Below, piece after piece: positions 35,556 through 44,448 of a stretch of 64,000 nt of DNA. How positions within the stretch are numbered: position 1 is the stretch's first letter; every line of letters starts with the position of its first letter. Source of the stretch: Bin55 sp965116055 (GTDB lineage Bacteria; Pseudomonadota; Gammaproteobacteria; Pseudomonadales; Azotimanducaceae); the NCBI GenBank assembly GCA_965116055.1, contig OZ220466.1, positions 868,001-932,000 on the forward strand. The letters are read 5' to 3'. The notes beneath the pieces are model-generated. The model was not told where the DNA came from. It made no database searches and saw only the letters and a list, made by a program, of their open reading frames with translations. Both the position numbers and the translations under genes were made by a program.

Positions 35556-37094
35556 TTAGTGAAGTAGAGATCTTCCGGTCATCGAAACGGGTTGTTCTAT
35601 ATTCATTACTTTTAGCAGTGTAGGCGCTACATCCTTCAAACTACCGGATTGATAGATGTCAACAAAGGCGTTACCGACGTATATCAGCGGAACGACACCG
35701 GTCGTGTGTGCGGTATGCGGCTGCTTGCTGGCGGGCTCTAGCATTTCCTCGACATTGCCATGATCGGCGGTAATCAAACAATGTGATCCCGTATTGAGCG
35801 TGGCGGTAGTGATACGACCAAGGCAGGTATCGAGATATTCAACGGCCTTTACAGCTGCTTCAAAGTTCCCGGTGTGACCTACCATGTCTGCATTTGCAAA
35901 GTTGCACACAATGACATCAAAGCGAAACTCGCGAATGGCCGTCACCACTTCGTTTGTAATTTGGTCTGCACTCATCTCTGGTTGTAAGTCGTACGTCGCG
36001 ACGTTCGGAGACGCGACGAAGCGCCGGGATTCGCCCGGTTCTTCAGTTTCTGAACCACCCGAGAAGAAGTAAGTGACGTGGGCGTATTTCTCTGTTTCGG
36101 CAATGCGAAGTTGAGTTTTGTTCGAGCGCGCAACTACGGCGGCGAATGTGTCCGTTATTTCAACTTTACCGAACGCAATATTGATATGCTTGACGTAATC
36201 ACAACCTCCCGTTATGTCGGATGCGTATGGCGTCAAACAGACCAATTGATTCAACCGCGGCCGAACATGACGTTCGAAACCAACGCTGCCTGATGGATTT
36301 GTAAAGGCGCGGGTCATTTGTCGCACACGGTCAGCGCGAAAATTCATCATAAGGATGTCGTCGCCGTTTCGTACAGATCGCTGTTTGCCGATCTGTGTTG
36401 GTAGGACGAACTCGTCCGTTTCGCCGCGTTTATATGCCTCCTGCAGCGCTTGTAGACCATTGTCATACTGATATCGGCTGGTTCTTCCGGTGTATAGATC
36501 GTAGGCTTGCTGGGTGCGTTCCCAACGGTTGTCTCGATCCATGGCGTAGTAGCGACCACTGATGGAAACCAGGTGAAAGTTATTTAGGTCCTGTTCCAGC
36601 CGCATCACACGCTGCAGCGATTTCGTCGCACTCATAGGCGGTGTGTCACGCCCGTCCAAAATGGCATGGAGGAAAACTTCTCGACCGTTATCGACTGCGA
36701 GTTCGATGGCCTTAAAGATGTGGTTTTCGTGGCTGTGTACGCCACCTGGCGATAGCAAACCGAAAATGTGAAGGGCGTTGGCTTGATTTTCTGTTGTGAC
36801 GGAACGAATGGCAGGATTGCATGCGAAGGAACCATCTGCAATACTCCTATCTATACGGCTCAACTCCTGGTATACAACACGACCGGCACCTATCGTCATG
36901 TGGCCCACTTCCGAGTTCCCCATCTGACCGGGGGGTAAGCCAACATGTTCGCCCGAGCACTCAAGCAACGCATGCGGGTACTTGCGCCAAAGTCGGTCCC
37001 AGTTTGGGGTTGTGGCGTGAGAAATGGCGTTGAAGGTAGCTTCATCACGATATCCCCAGCCATCTAGAATGAGGAGAACAGTTGTAGATTTCAA
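35556..37094 (-). CDS. gpmI: Cofactor-independent phosphoglycerate mutase
   Basis: This glycolytic enzyme interconverts 3- and 2-phosphoglycerate using manganese. The 512-residue protein has LLILDGWG near 7-14 (first metal ligand), GNSEVGHMTIGAGR with the phosphorylated serine near 60-73, and late metal ligands in ADMVGHTGNFEA and LITADHGNVEEM. All are in the order of the iPGM family (alkaline phosphatase fold). It is next to envC, four bases apart, and divergent from the rhodanese-secB pair. Confidence 0.97.
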   Translation of the reverse strand: MKSTTVLLILDGWGYRDEATFNAISHATTPNWDRLWRKYPHALLECSGEHVGLPPGQMGNSEVGHMTIGAGRVVYQELSRIDRSIADGSFACNPAIRSVTTENQANALHIFGLLSPGGVHSHENHIFKAIELAVDNGREVFLHAILDGRDTPPMSATKSLQRVMRLEQDLNNFHLVSISGRYYAMDRDNRWERTQQAYDLYTGRTSRYQYDNGLQALQEAYKRGETDEFVLPTQIGKQRSVRNGDDILMMNFRADRVRQMTRAFTNPSGSVGFERHVRPRLNQLVCLTPYASDITGGCDYVKHINIAFGKVEITDTFAAVVARSNKTQLRIAETEKYAHVTYFFSGGSETEEPGESRRFVASPNVATYDLQPEMSADQITNEVVTAIREFRFDVIVCNFANADMVGHTGNFEAAVKAVEYLDTCLGRITTATLNTGSHCLITADHGNVEEMLEPASKQPHTAHTTGVVPLIYVGNAFVDIYQSGSLKDVAPTLLKVMNIEQPVSMTGRSLLH

Positions 37095-37190
37095 GGTAGT
37101 TGAGTGGCTAAAGTCAATGTAAAAGAGTATCTTGTGGGAAGTTCTAATCTTATAATTCCAAAGACTTGAAAAAGCTCAGACCCACGGTCC

Positions 37191-37613
37191 ATGGACCAAT
37201 TTATAGAGTTCATCGGCAACCATTGGTTGCTTGCTAGTACATTTTCCGCTTTATTGATCGCGTTTCTGTTCAATGAGGTAAAACGCAGCGGACAGTCCAT
37301 TTCATCTCAACAGCTTGTGAATCTTGTTAATCGAGAAAAAGCGATCGTCCTGGATGTACGCGACAACAGCGAATACTCAGCCGGACATATCACCGATGCG
37401 ATTAATATTCCCCACGCCGCACTACAATCGCGCTTGAACGAGATTGATAAATATAAAGAGCGCCCCATCGTTATCGTATGCAAAATGGGTCAACATGCAG
37501 GATCAATGGGCACATTGCTCAGAAAAGCGGGATTTAGCAACGTGTCGCGACTGCGAGGTGGTTTGAGCGCATGGCAAGCTGACAATTTGCCGCTAGTTAA
37601 AGGACGCGGCTAG
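37191..37613 (+). CDS. Membrane-anchored rhodanese, YibN-like
   Basis: This 140-residue protein has an N-terminal hydrophobic segment (about 10-28) and one rhodanese domain (about 40-135) with VLDVRDNSEYSAGHITDAIN and the active loop VIVCKMGQHAGS with a cysteine at its start. The gene order gpmI, rhodanese (YibN) and secB is conserved in gammaproteobacteria; grxC, which usually sits between this gene and secB, is missing. It may transfer sulfur or protect thiols at the membrane. Ends 9 bp before secB. Confidence 0.88.
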   Translation: MDQFIEFIGNHWLLASTFSALLIAFLFNEVKRSGQSISSQQLVNLVNREKAIVLDVRDNSEYSAGHITDAINIPHAALQSRLNEIDKYKERPIVIVCKMGQHAGSMGTLLRKAGFSNVSRLRGGLSAWQADNLPLVKGRG

Positions 37614-37622
37614 GTATCTGTC

Positions 37623-38123
37623 ATGGCCGACAAAACACTTCATGTAGATCTTAAGTGGCGATTTGAGCGAATATATTTACGTCATGTTGATCTGGAATTA
37701 TCCGGCGCTCCGCAAGTATTCAACATGAAGTGGCAGCCAAATGTGGATATGAACATACGAGGCGATCATCGTAATATTAGCGAGGATCGTTTTGAAGTTA
37801 TTCTCGTTTTAACGGTTGCATGTAAGAATCTTGAGCATCAGGTCTTAAAGATGAAACTTGATCAAGGTGCATTGGTTCGCGTAAAATCTGGTTTGGAAAC
37901 GTCTGAGATTCAACGAATACTTTCTGTTGAGGCAACTAACGCGCTGTTTCCGTATATTCGCGAGGCTGCAGATAATTTCGCAGTTCGAATGTCTTTACCG
38001 CCTTTCCTGTTCGGTCATTTTCACTTCGATAAGATATTTGAAGAAGCGTTACAACAAATGAAATTAAAAAACATAAAACCTATGAAAAAAGATTCACCTC
38101 CCACTGACGAAATCATGAATTAA
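37623..38123 (+). CDS. secB: Protein-export chaperone SecB
   Basis: This cytosolic tetrameric chaperone keeps preproteins unfolded and hands them to SecA. The 166-residue protein shows the SecB core: RIYLRHVDLELSGAP, KWQPNVDMNI, the central VILVLTVACKN strand and a C-terminal FPYIREAADNFAVRMSLPPF. It is about ten residues longer than the E. coli protein. Base composition of the gene and its end is AT-rich. It stands with the upstream rhodanese in a two-gene unit and is convergent with trmL. Confidence 0.93.
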   Translation: MADKTLHVDLKWRFERIYLRHVDLELSGAPQVFNMKWQPNVDMNIRGDHRNISEDRFEVILVLTVACKNLEHQVLKMKLDQGALVRVKSGLETSEIQRILSVEATNALFPYIREAADNFAVRMSLPPFLFGHFHFDKIFEEALQQMKLKNIKPMKKDSPPTDEIMN

Positions 38124-38302
38124 TATCCAATATCATTTTAATAAGAAGACTATATTTTTACATTAATCGAAAGCGGGTCAACTCATTATTCAATGATCTC
38201 TGGTCCGTAGCGATATTGGCCTTGGTCAGCTAAATATTGATGAGAAGAAGAATGGTTGCTCATGTTGCTTTATAGTGCCCATGAATGTAGCTAAGCTAAG
38301 TA

Positions 38303-38800
38303 CTAAATCATTCCGCCATTGAAATCTAGTTGTCGCCAGGCTTCATATAACGCTACTGCTATAGAATTAGCCAAGTTCATACTGCGGCTATGGGGAAGCA
38401 TCGGAATACGAAGTAAGTTTGTTCCGAATTGTTCCCTTAGGGTATCCGGTAAACCGCGGGTTTCCGGCCCGAACATCAAGACATCATATGGTTGAAACTC
38501 GACATCGGTGTATCGACGAGTTGCCTTGGTTGAGAATGCGAACACTCGATCCAGTTCGAATGGTGCCAGTGCATCGGCTAACGTGCTGCAAACGCGAACG
38601 TCTACCCATTCGTCGTAATCAAGTCCCGCTCGCTTAAGACGATTGTCATCCATTTTGAATCCGAGTGGTTCGACAAGGGTTAACGAGGCACCGGTATTGG
38701 CTGCTAAGCGGATGGCGTTGCCGGTATTGGGTGGTATTTCAGGTTGATATAAAACGATATTGAGTAGTCTTTTATGAAAGGTATAACCGGTCTTGCTCAC
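38303..38800 (-). CDS. trmL: tRNA (cytidine/uridine-34-2'-O-)-methyltransferase
   Basis: This SPOUT-family methyltransferase methylates the wobble ribose of leucine tRNAs. The 165-residue protein has the trefoil knot features LNIVLYQPEIPPNTGNAIRLAAN near 13-35, MFGPETRGLP, and RIPMLPHSRSMNLANSIAVALYEAWRQ at the end, with the SAM-binding loop. The start overlaps the ntrC stop by four bases (ATGA), so it is translated with the regulator. The order ntrB-ntrC-trmL-secB recalls Pseudomonas. Confidence 0.95.
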   Translation of the reverse strand: MSKTGYTFHKRLLNIVLYQPEIPPNTGNAIRLAANTGASLTLVEPLGFKMDDNRLKRAGLDYDEWVDVRVCSTLADALAPFELDRVFAFSTKATRRYTDVEFQPYDVLMFGPETRGLPDTLREQFGTNLLRIPMLPHSRSMNLANSIAVALYEAWRQLDFNGGMI

Positions 38801-40194
38801 GTAATTTGATATTTTGCCATCTTTTGTGCAAGTGTATTTCTAGCATAGCCGAGTAGCTTGGCAGCTTCCTGCTTACGACCGGAGGTGTGCTTAAGTGCGA
38901 TGTCGATCAATGCTCTCTCGAACAACGGTTGCGTCGCGCCTACTAAATTAATACCCCCGTCGTTTACGAAATCCTGCAAGTATGTACGCAATGAGCCGAC
39001 CCAGTCGCTGGAAATTGGTACAGTCGGTTCCTGGTCATGAAGTTCAGGCGGTAGGTCGGAAACAACGACTTCACGACCAGGGGCCATCACAGTTAACCAA
39101 TGACAAGTATTTTCAAGTTGCCGCACATTGCCCGGCCAATCAAGTGCTTCAAGGTGCGCTAGCGTTTCTTCTGTTAATGTCTTCGTCTCAACGCCAAGTT
39201 GCTCTGCCGCTTCCTGCATAAACTTGCTCGTCAGAGCGACGATATCCGTGCGCCGCTCCCGTAACGAGGGTACATGAATGCGAATGACGTTTAAACGATG
39301 GTAGAGATCTTCTCGAAACTGTCCTTCCTGTACGAGACGTTCCATGTCGCCGTGGGTTGCGGCAATGATGCGTACGTCAACGCTAATCGACTCGCGGCCA
39401 CCAATTCGGTAAAAACTACTGTCGGCCAGTACGCGTAATAGTCTCGTCTGGGCCGAGAGAGGCATGTCGGCAATTTCGTCAAGAAACAGCGTGCCCTGAT
39501 TCGCTTGCTCAAATAAACCGATGCGCCTTGCAGTAGCACCTGTAAATGCCCCTTTCTCGAACCCGAATAGCTCCGCTTCGACGAGATCGTTTGGAAGTGC
39601 GGCCATGTTTAGTGCGACAAGGGGTGCTTCGGCGCGAGGACTATGAGTATGCAGAGCCTTTGCTACGAGTTCTTTGCCAGTTCCCGTTTCACCTGTGATG
39701 AGTACCGTGGCGCTAGATTGCGAAAGACGAGCAATGGCGCGATACGCTTCCTGCATCGCGGCTGCTTGACCAATGATGGAATCCGTCAACGGTGGCGTTG
39801 GATCCACTTTAGGTTGTACTTGGGATTGACTATGCGTCAATGCACGCTTAAGCGTGTTGCAGACCTCATCAATATCGAACGGTTTGGAGAGATACTCGAA
39901 GGCGCCCTCGCTGAACGACGTTACGGTGCTATCTAAATCCGCGAATGCCGTCATGACCACGATCGGCAAATTTGGATGTTTCGTTTGAACTCGCCGCAGA
40001 AGTTCGTAACCATCCAGACCTGGCATCCGAATGTCCGTGAGAATCACGGCAGGTTGGTCGTGGTCGAGTTCAGTTAGCACGTCTTCGACGCACTCAAACG
40101 AACGCACTATCATGCCGGAGTTAGTAAGCGCCCGTTGCAAAACGAAGCGAATACTTTTATCGTCATCAGCAATCCAAACGACGTCGCGGGTCAT
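38797..40194 (-). CDS. ntrC: Nitrogen regulation response regulator, sigma54 activator
   Basis: NtrC activates nitrogen genes through sigma54. The 465-residue protein has a receiver domain (about 5-120) with phosphorylated Asp54 in ILTDIRMPG and the acid pocket ADDD. The AAA+ domain (about 140-370) has Walker A GETGTGKEL, the sigma54 contact loop GAFTGA and Walker B LFLDEIADM. A Fis-type HTH closes the protein (about 425-462, AAKLLGYARNTLAQKM). It overlaps trmL and follows ntrB by 10 bp. Confidence 0.95.
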   Translation of the reverse strand: MTRDVVWIADDDKSIRFVLQRALTNSGMIVRSFECVEDVLTELDHDQPAVILTDIRMPGLDGYELLRRVQTKHPNLPIVVMTAFADLDSTVTSFSEGAFEYLSKPFDIDEVCNTLKRALTHSQSQVQPKVDPTPPLTDSIIGQAAAMQEAYRAIARLSQSSATVLITGETGTGKELVAKALHTHSPRAEAPLVALNMAALPNDLVEAELFGFEKGAFTGATARRIGLFEQANQGTLFLDEIADMPLSAQTRLLRVLADSSFYRIGGRESISVDVRIIAATHGDMERLVQEGQFREDLYHRLNVIRIHVPSLRERRTDIVALTSKFMQEAAEQLGVETKTLTEETLAHLEALDWPGNVRQLENTCHWLTVMAPGREVVVSDLPPELHDQEPTVPISSDWVGSLRTYLQDFVNDGGINLVGATQPLFERALIDIALKHTSGRKQEAAKLLGYARNTLAQKMAKYQIT

Positions 40195-40204
40195 CTTCTT
40201 CTGC

Positions 40205-41263
40205 TCAACTTACTTCCGTTTTAAGCACTAGAGGAAGCAAAATCATGAATGAGGTTCGACCTGGCTCACTATCGCAGACAATCAGGCCGAAATGCATCCC
40301 AATGATTGTGTAGGTGATAGCAAGGCCTAGTCCAGTACCGTTAGGCTTACCGGTAACTAACGGGAAAAAAATCTGATCCTGAAGTTCACGTGGGATACCG
40401 GTGCCGTTATCTTCAAATTGAATCCTTGCTACCATGGGATGGTGCGTAGCGCCGATTGTAAATTGACGTTCAATTCCAGTGCGGACTACGATCTGAGGCG
40501 CTGATTGTTCTTGAGTTGCGTCGTGCGCGTTTTGAATGATGTTCAGGAACGCTTGAGTTAGCTGATCAAAGTCGCCGAGCACAGGTGGTATGCTTGGGTC
40601 ATATTCCCTGGTTATATTCAAAGGCGCTTTTGCTTCGCTCGCTACGATACGGATAATCTTTTCGAGAACTTCGTGGATGTTTACCGGTTTAAAGCTAGGT
40701 TTGTGATTGGGGCTTAGCAATCGGTCAACGAGTAATCTGAGCCGATCTACCTCATCAATAATCAGATCCGTGTATTCAATTTGCTGCGTCTTGACGAGTT
40801 CTTTACGCAATAGCTGGGCGGAGCCTCGAATGCTCCCCAAGGGATTCTTGATTTCATGTGCCATCCCTCTTACGAGCTGGCGACTCGCCAGTTGCACGTT
40901 GCGTATCCGTTCTTCTTTGCTCATTGATAGAACGAGGTCAAGCGGTTCAATTTGAAAAAGCAGGTGCGAATCACCGATCTTCGACACCACAATATTGGTA
41001 ACAGTACGCTGACCGGTTGCCGTCAAAGTCAGCTTGACTTCTCGTAATGTATAGGATTGATAGGCATCGAAATCTTGATGCAAAACGGCTTTTTGTACCT
41101 CGTCGCCGTTAAATACGGTGCCAATGGGCTTGCCGAGGAACTGCTCGGCGCTACCACCGCAGAAGTCTTCGGCAGTGTTATTCATAAATTCGATCGTGAA
41201 CTGCGAGTCCACCACGATGATCGCAGTCTGGATCGCGTCTAGTATGTCATGGTGAACTAGCAT
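40205..41263 (-). CDS. ntrB: Nitrogen sensor histidine kinase/phosphatase
   Basis: This 352-residue cytosolic kinase senses nitrogen status through PII protein and phosphorylates NtrC. The N-terminal PAS domain (about 5-115) is followed by the H box VRGMAHEIKNPLGSIRGSAQ with His136. The ATPase region has N (DQLTQAFLNIIQNAHDA), D (EDNGTGIP) and G (GKPNGTGLGLAI) boxes. No membrane segment is present, as expected. A near-perfect sigma54 promoter lies 32 bp upstream of the ATG, pointing at autoregulation by NtrC. glnA is not in the window. Confidence 0.95.
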   Translation of the reverse strand: MLVHHDILDAIQTAIIVVDSQFTIEFMNNTAEDFCGGSAEQFLGKPIGTVFNGDEVQKAVLHQDFDAYQSYTLREVKLTLTATGQRTVTNIVVSKIGDSHLLFQIEPLDLVLSMSKEERIRNVQLASRQLVRGMAHEIKNPLGSIRGSAQLLRKELVKTQQIEYTDLIIDEVDRLRLLVDRLLSPNHKPSFKPVNIHEVLEKIIRIVASEAKAPLNITREYDPSIPPVLGDFDQLTQAFLNIIQNAHDATQEQSAPQIVVRTGIERQFTIGATHHPMVARIQFEDNGTGIPRELQDQIFFPLVTGKPNGTGLGLAITYTIIGMHFGLIVCDSEPGRTSFMILLPLVLKTEVS

Positions 41264-41294
41264 GATAGAGCTAACTCAATATTAGGGTATTTCA

Positions 41295-41310
41295 AGCAAT
41301 TTTTGTGCCA
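41295..41310 (-). promoter_or_regulatory. Sigma54 promoter of ntrBC
   Basis: On the minus strand TGGCACAAAAATTGCT matches the -24/-12 consensus TGGCACRNNNNTTGCW at every defined base. The -24 element is at 41310-41305 and the -12 element TTGC at 41299-41296, about 32 bp before the ntrB ATG at 41263. A clear NtrC site was not found upstream. A similar sequence shortened by two bases lies 25 bp further upstream. Confidence 0.85.
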
Positions 41311-41457
41311 AATCAATTAAGCAAAATTGCGCACGAATTATGAGCTTTGCTCAAAATTAGGTCATTTAGACGCTCAATAAGTGACCGATTTTAGCCTGTT
41401 TTGGATCAATAGAAGTCGGTATATCTTATAACGGATTTGTCATGGCCGTACTTACTG

Positions 41458-42558
41458 TCAGGATTCAAGAATACCAAGCGCGTAGTACGAATCAATGGTA
41501 TCGCGGATGGTTTCCTCAATCGAATACGTATCAAGGCCAAGCTCTTGTTTCGCAAGTAGGCAATAGGACCTAGGTGAGTCATAGGTTGCTTGCGCCGGCT
41601 CATCATCAATCATCTCTTCGCCGCCGATGACCTCGACCTTGGGGTAGAGGTCATAAAGCATTTGTTGCAACTCCCACGTGAATAGCTCACCACTTCGGTC
41701 AGCTGCCGATAAGATATAGCGCGAACTGTTCGAAGTCAGAAGGCTTTCAGCTGCTAGGCGGTGAGCACGAGCCGTGTCTCTAACGTCTACGCAATTCCAT
41801 AGCATCCTACCCCCAGCTGATTTTTTGTATGGTTTTCCCTGCATCATATACCGCATGCAATTTTGCCAACTCCAACCTTGATCATGATTCGCGCACATAA
41901 GTGGTCCGATCACGTGCAGTGGGAGGATGGCTATCGCATCAAACGTGCCGTTTTCCTCGGCCCGTTGGTAAATCATGCGCTCGGTATTCGCTTTCGCCAT
42001 GGCATACGCAATATCCCGGTTCTTCGGAATTTGCTCTTCAGTCCATCGTCCGCGGTAACCTTCAATATTGTCGCCACACCAGTCCTTCTCAGTGAACACG
42101 TAGCCCTGCGGTCGAGGGTGCCCAACTGCTGCGAAAGAACTAGTAAAGATAAAGCGACGAAGTGAACCTCCGGCGATAGCACTGTCTAGGACATGGGTAA
42201 CTTCGGTAAAGCATCCGTCGTAGACTTCCTGCGGCGTCTCGCGGTTGTAGCCGACGGCTGCACCAGCGTGAATCACGGCAGCGCATTCACGGAACGCGTC
42301 GTCGTAGCTCCCAGGCTTCCCAAGATCCCCTTCGCAAATCGTTAATGTACCGCGATACGCTGGGTCGTCACTCAATTCAAGAAGATGGTCAACTTTGTCC
42401 GGATTGTTCTTATCCCTGACGCACGCACGCGTTTCATATCCCTGGTCTAGTAAATCCTCGACTATCCAGGAACCAATATAGCCGCTTGCGCCGGTTACAG
42501 CGACTGGACCATCTTTCGGTGAAATGGCACGGGACATGGATTCTTTGGTAATTGGCAT
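41458..42558 (-). CDS. NAD-dependent epimerase/dehydratase (dihydroflavonol reductase-like)
   Basis: This 366-residue extended short-chain dehydrogenase has the NAD(P)-binding motif VTGASGYIGSWIV near the N-terminus, a FTSSFAAVG strand and the catalytic YAMAK (Tyr-x3-Lys) motif. It resembles the dihydroflavonol 4-reductase/methylglyoxal reductase branch. The substrate is not clear. ATG 42558 is preceded by GGAAG and is preferred over a further upstream in-frame start at 42600. The gene stands alone between the nitrogen regulators and the TusA-like gene. Confidence 0.85.
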   Translation of the reverse strand: MPITKESMSRAISPKDGPVAVTGASGYIGSWIVEDLLDQGYETRACVRDKNNPDKVDHLLELSDDPAYRGTLTICEGDLGKPGSYDDAFRECAAVIHAGAAVGYNRETPQEVYDGCFTEVTHVLDSAIAGGSLRRFIFTSSFAAVGHPRPQGYVFTEKDWCGDNIEGYRGRWTEEQIPKNRDIAYAMAKANTERMIYQRAEENGTFDAIAILPLHVIGPLMCANHDQGWSWQNCMRYMMQGKPYKKSAGGRMLWNCVDVRDTARAHRLAAESLLTSNSSRYILSAADRSGELFTWELQQMLYDLYPKVEVIGGEEMIDDEPAQATYDSPRSYCLLAKQELGLDTYSIEETIRDTIDSYYALGILES

Positions 42559-42643
42559 GGTCGCTTCCGGGATTGCAAATGCGCATTTTAGGCAGCTCAA
42601 TTAAACTGGCTACCTGTAATTAAGCGTACTAAATAGACGAGAT

Positions 42644-42919
42644 TCACGCTTCGGGCGCCGTGTCCGACGCCGACTGACGCCGGAGCGCGTGGGGAACAAT
42701 CCGAACGGTGACCTGATATTCATGATTGCTTGCTTGGGATGATATATGTTTGTGACCGTTAACTCGACACCAGCTAGGCACATCTTGTAACACCCCGGGG
42801 TCTGTCGCCGTCATCGTGACCTCGACAATGCGATCAGTATTACGAGCGAATTCTTGGAGTTTGATCACAGGCAACGGACACAATAAGCCTCGGGCATTGA
42901 TCCGCTGTGCACACGTCAT
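42644..42919 (-). CDS. TusA-like sulfurtransferase
   Basis: This small protein of 91 residues has the TusA core ARGLLCPLPVIKLQEFA, with the sulfur-carrying Cys14 followed by Pro-Leu-Pro, and a two-strand half ending in ITVRIVPHALRR-type basic tail. TusA proteins carry persulfide sulfur to thiolation enzymes. The start overlaps the stop of the upstream PP-loop gene (ATGA, four bases), strongly implying joint action. It may be a dedicated sulfur donor rather than the general TusA for tRNA 2-thiouridine. Confidence 0.85.
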   Translation of the reverse strand: MTCAQRINARGLLCPLPVIKLQEFARNTDRIVEVTMTATDPGVLQDVPSWCRVNGHKHISSQASNHEYQVTVRIVPHALRRQSASDTAPEA

Positions 42920-43983
42920 CTAGATGTGAGCAGCCATTCGCGAGGAATCTCGTGGGGCTGCATCGGTTCCACACTGAGTTCTACCGAAACGCCGGAAAGA
43001 TCGGTGATACGGACAAGGACTTCTGCGCTTGCTCGACCGCTGCTATAACGCGCAAGTACACGCGCCGCGAGCATATGTTCTTGGTCCGAGCAGTTGCCGT
43101 CTAGAAGGCATAGCGGCCCCACATGCGAGATCGTCGTCATGTGGGCGAATTTATGGCGAAATCCTTGAAGGTAACGGTTCTCGCCTTCTTCGCGGCCAAT
43201 GATCAGTTTGTAGTGCGGCGCTGGTCGTATGTGCCGGCCGATTTTGAGCAATACGATATCTTCTAGATCATAATCCTTGCGGCGTCGAGAATCCCAAAGG
43301 TCCTGCAGTTTCTTGGCGTAATTCTCGTCAGTTAGGAAACAACAGCCACCTGCCGGCTGACTCCATTCGGTGATCCCTAGTTCGTTCGCGAGGGCGATTT
43401 GAGGTTTGCGACTTCTGCCGGAAAACGCATGTAGTTTGTCGCGATCTACCCACCCTTCGCGTTCCGGCAGCGTGGGTGGAAAGTGCTTGGCAGATAACGG
43501 TCGTAGCAATCGATCCATCGCATTGGACTCTCGAGCTACAATCGACATAGCCTCCGTACGTTGCGATTTCGGCCGCTGTCCGACCACTTCGCCTGTGATC
43601 ACGAAATCAAATGGGTGCCCATCTTCGCTAGTAAGCGAAAGCGCTTGATTGACCATGAATATCTTGCAATCAATGCAAGGATTTAAAAGACGACCATACC
43701 CATGCGTTGGATTGATGACTACATCCTTGTAGTCATTAGAAATGTCGACCAGTTGCATTGGTATGTCAATTTGCTCTGCGCACCAAAGGGCGGAGTGTCG
43801 TTTTGCTTTGTCTAATTTGCTTCGTCTTACGGCTTGAGTGTGACCTTCGATGCAAAAACCGGTGAAGAAATTCACTCCTTCGACGTGAACGCCTTGAGCT
43901 TGAACGACTTTGGCAGCTAACATTGAGTCAAGCCCACCGGACAGGAGCGCGACGGCCTGCGGTCGTCTGGTTTGAGTGAGCAC
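42916..43983 (-). CDS. PP-loop ATPase of tRNA thiolation type (MnmA-related)
   Basis: This 355-residue ATP-binding protein has the PP-loop LLSGGLDSMLAAKV near 13-26. Cysteine motifs NPCIDCK (about 101-107) and GGCCFLTD could hold a persulfide or iron-sulfur cluster. The C-terminal part (about 240-350) begins DIVLLKIGRHIR and resembles RNA-binding modules found with such enzymes. Relatives are annotated as tRNA 2-thiouridylase-like proteins with no known substrate. The overlapping TusA-like gene would supply sulfur. Divergent from dtd with only 24 bp between the two starts. Confidence 0.75.
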   Translation of the reverse strand: MLTQTRRPQAVALLSGGLDSMLAAKVVQAQGVHVEGVNFFTGFCIEGHTQAVRRSKLDKAKRHSALWCAEQIDIPMQLVDISNDYKDVVINPTHGYGRLLNPCIDCKIFMVNQALSLTSEDGHPFDFVITGEVVGQRPKSQRTEAMSIVARESNAMDRLLRPLSAKHFPPTLPEREGWVDRDKLHAFSGRSRKPQIALANELGITEWSQPAGGCCFLTDENYAKKLQDLWDSRRRKDYDLEDIVLLKIGRHIRPAPHYKLIIGREEGENRYLQGFRHKFAHMTTISHVGPLCLLDGNCSDQEHMLAARVLARYSSGRASAEVLVRITDLSGVSVELSVEPMQPHEIPREWLLTSR

Positions 43984-44007
43984 CTATTTGAACGCTAGGA
44001 GATACAG

Positions 44008-44448
44008 ATAAAAGCGGTTATCCAGCGTGTTTCGAGCGCTGCGGTTGCGGTGGCAGGCGATGTCGTCGCGTCAATTGAAGACGGCTTGCTTGTATTGTTG
44101 GGTATAGAGCAAGGCGACGCCATTGAGCAGGCTGAATGGTTAGCTACTAAGACGGTTAACCTTCGAATATTTGCAAGCGAATCTAAAGCCATGGACCGCT
44201 CCGTGATTGATGTAGAAGGCGCAATTTTGGTCGTATCTCAATTTACATTGATTGCCGATACGAGGAAAGGCAACCGGCCGAGCTTCTCGAAGGCCGCAGA
44301 TCCGTCTATAGCGGAACCGTTGGTTGACCATTTTGTAACTGTTTTACGTCGGCATGTGAAGCAGGTGCAAACGGGACGATTTGGTGAGAACATGCAAGTA
44401 AGCCTAGTAAACGACGGTCCGGTTACTCTTCTGCTTCATCGGGCTTGA
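44008..44448 (+). CDS. dtd: D-aminoacyl-tRNA deacylase, apparent AUA start
   Basis: This enzyme hydrolyses D-amino acids from mischarged tRNAs. The family begins MKALIQRVSxASVxVxGxxV; here ATA AAA GCG GTT ATC CAG CGT GTT reads (M)KAVIQRVSSAAVAVAGDVV. The only codon in the right place is ATA at 44008, with AGGAG at 43997-44001, six bases upstream. An in-frame stop at 43996 excludes an earlier start. This gives 146 residues, the usual length; GTG 44050 would lose the first conserved strand. SQFTLIADTRKGNRPSF and the substrate motif are present. Its last 26 bp overlap the convergent tatC end. Confidence 0.92.
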   Translation: MKAVIQRVSSAAVAVAGDVVASIEDGLLVLLGIEQGDAIEQAEWLATKTVNLRIFASESKAMDRSVIDVEGAILVVSQFTLIADTRKGNRPSFSKAADPSIAEPLVDHFVTVLRRHVKQVQTGRFGENMQVSLVNDGPVTLLLHRA

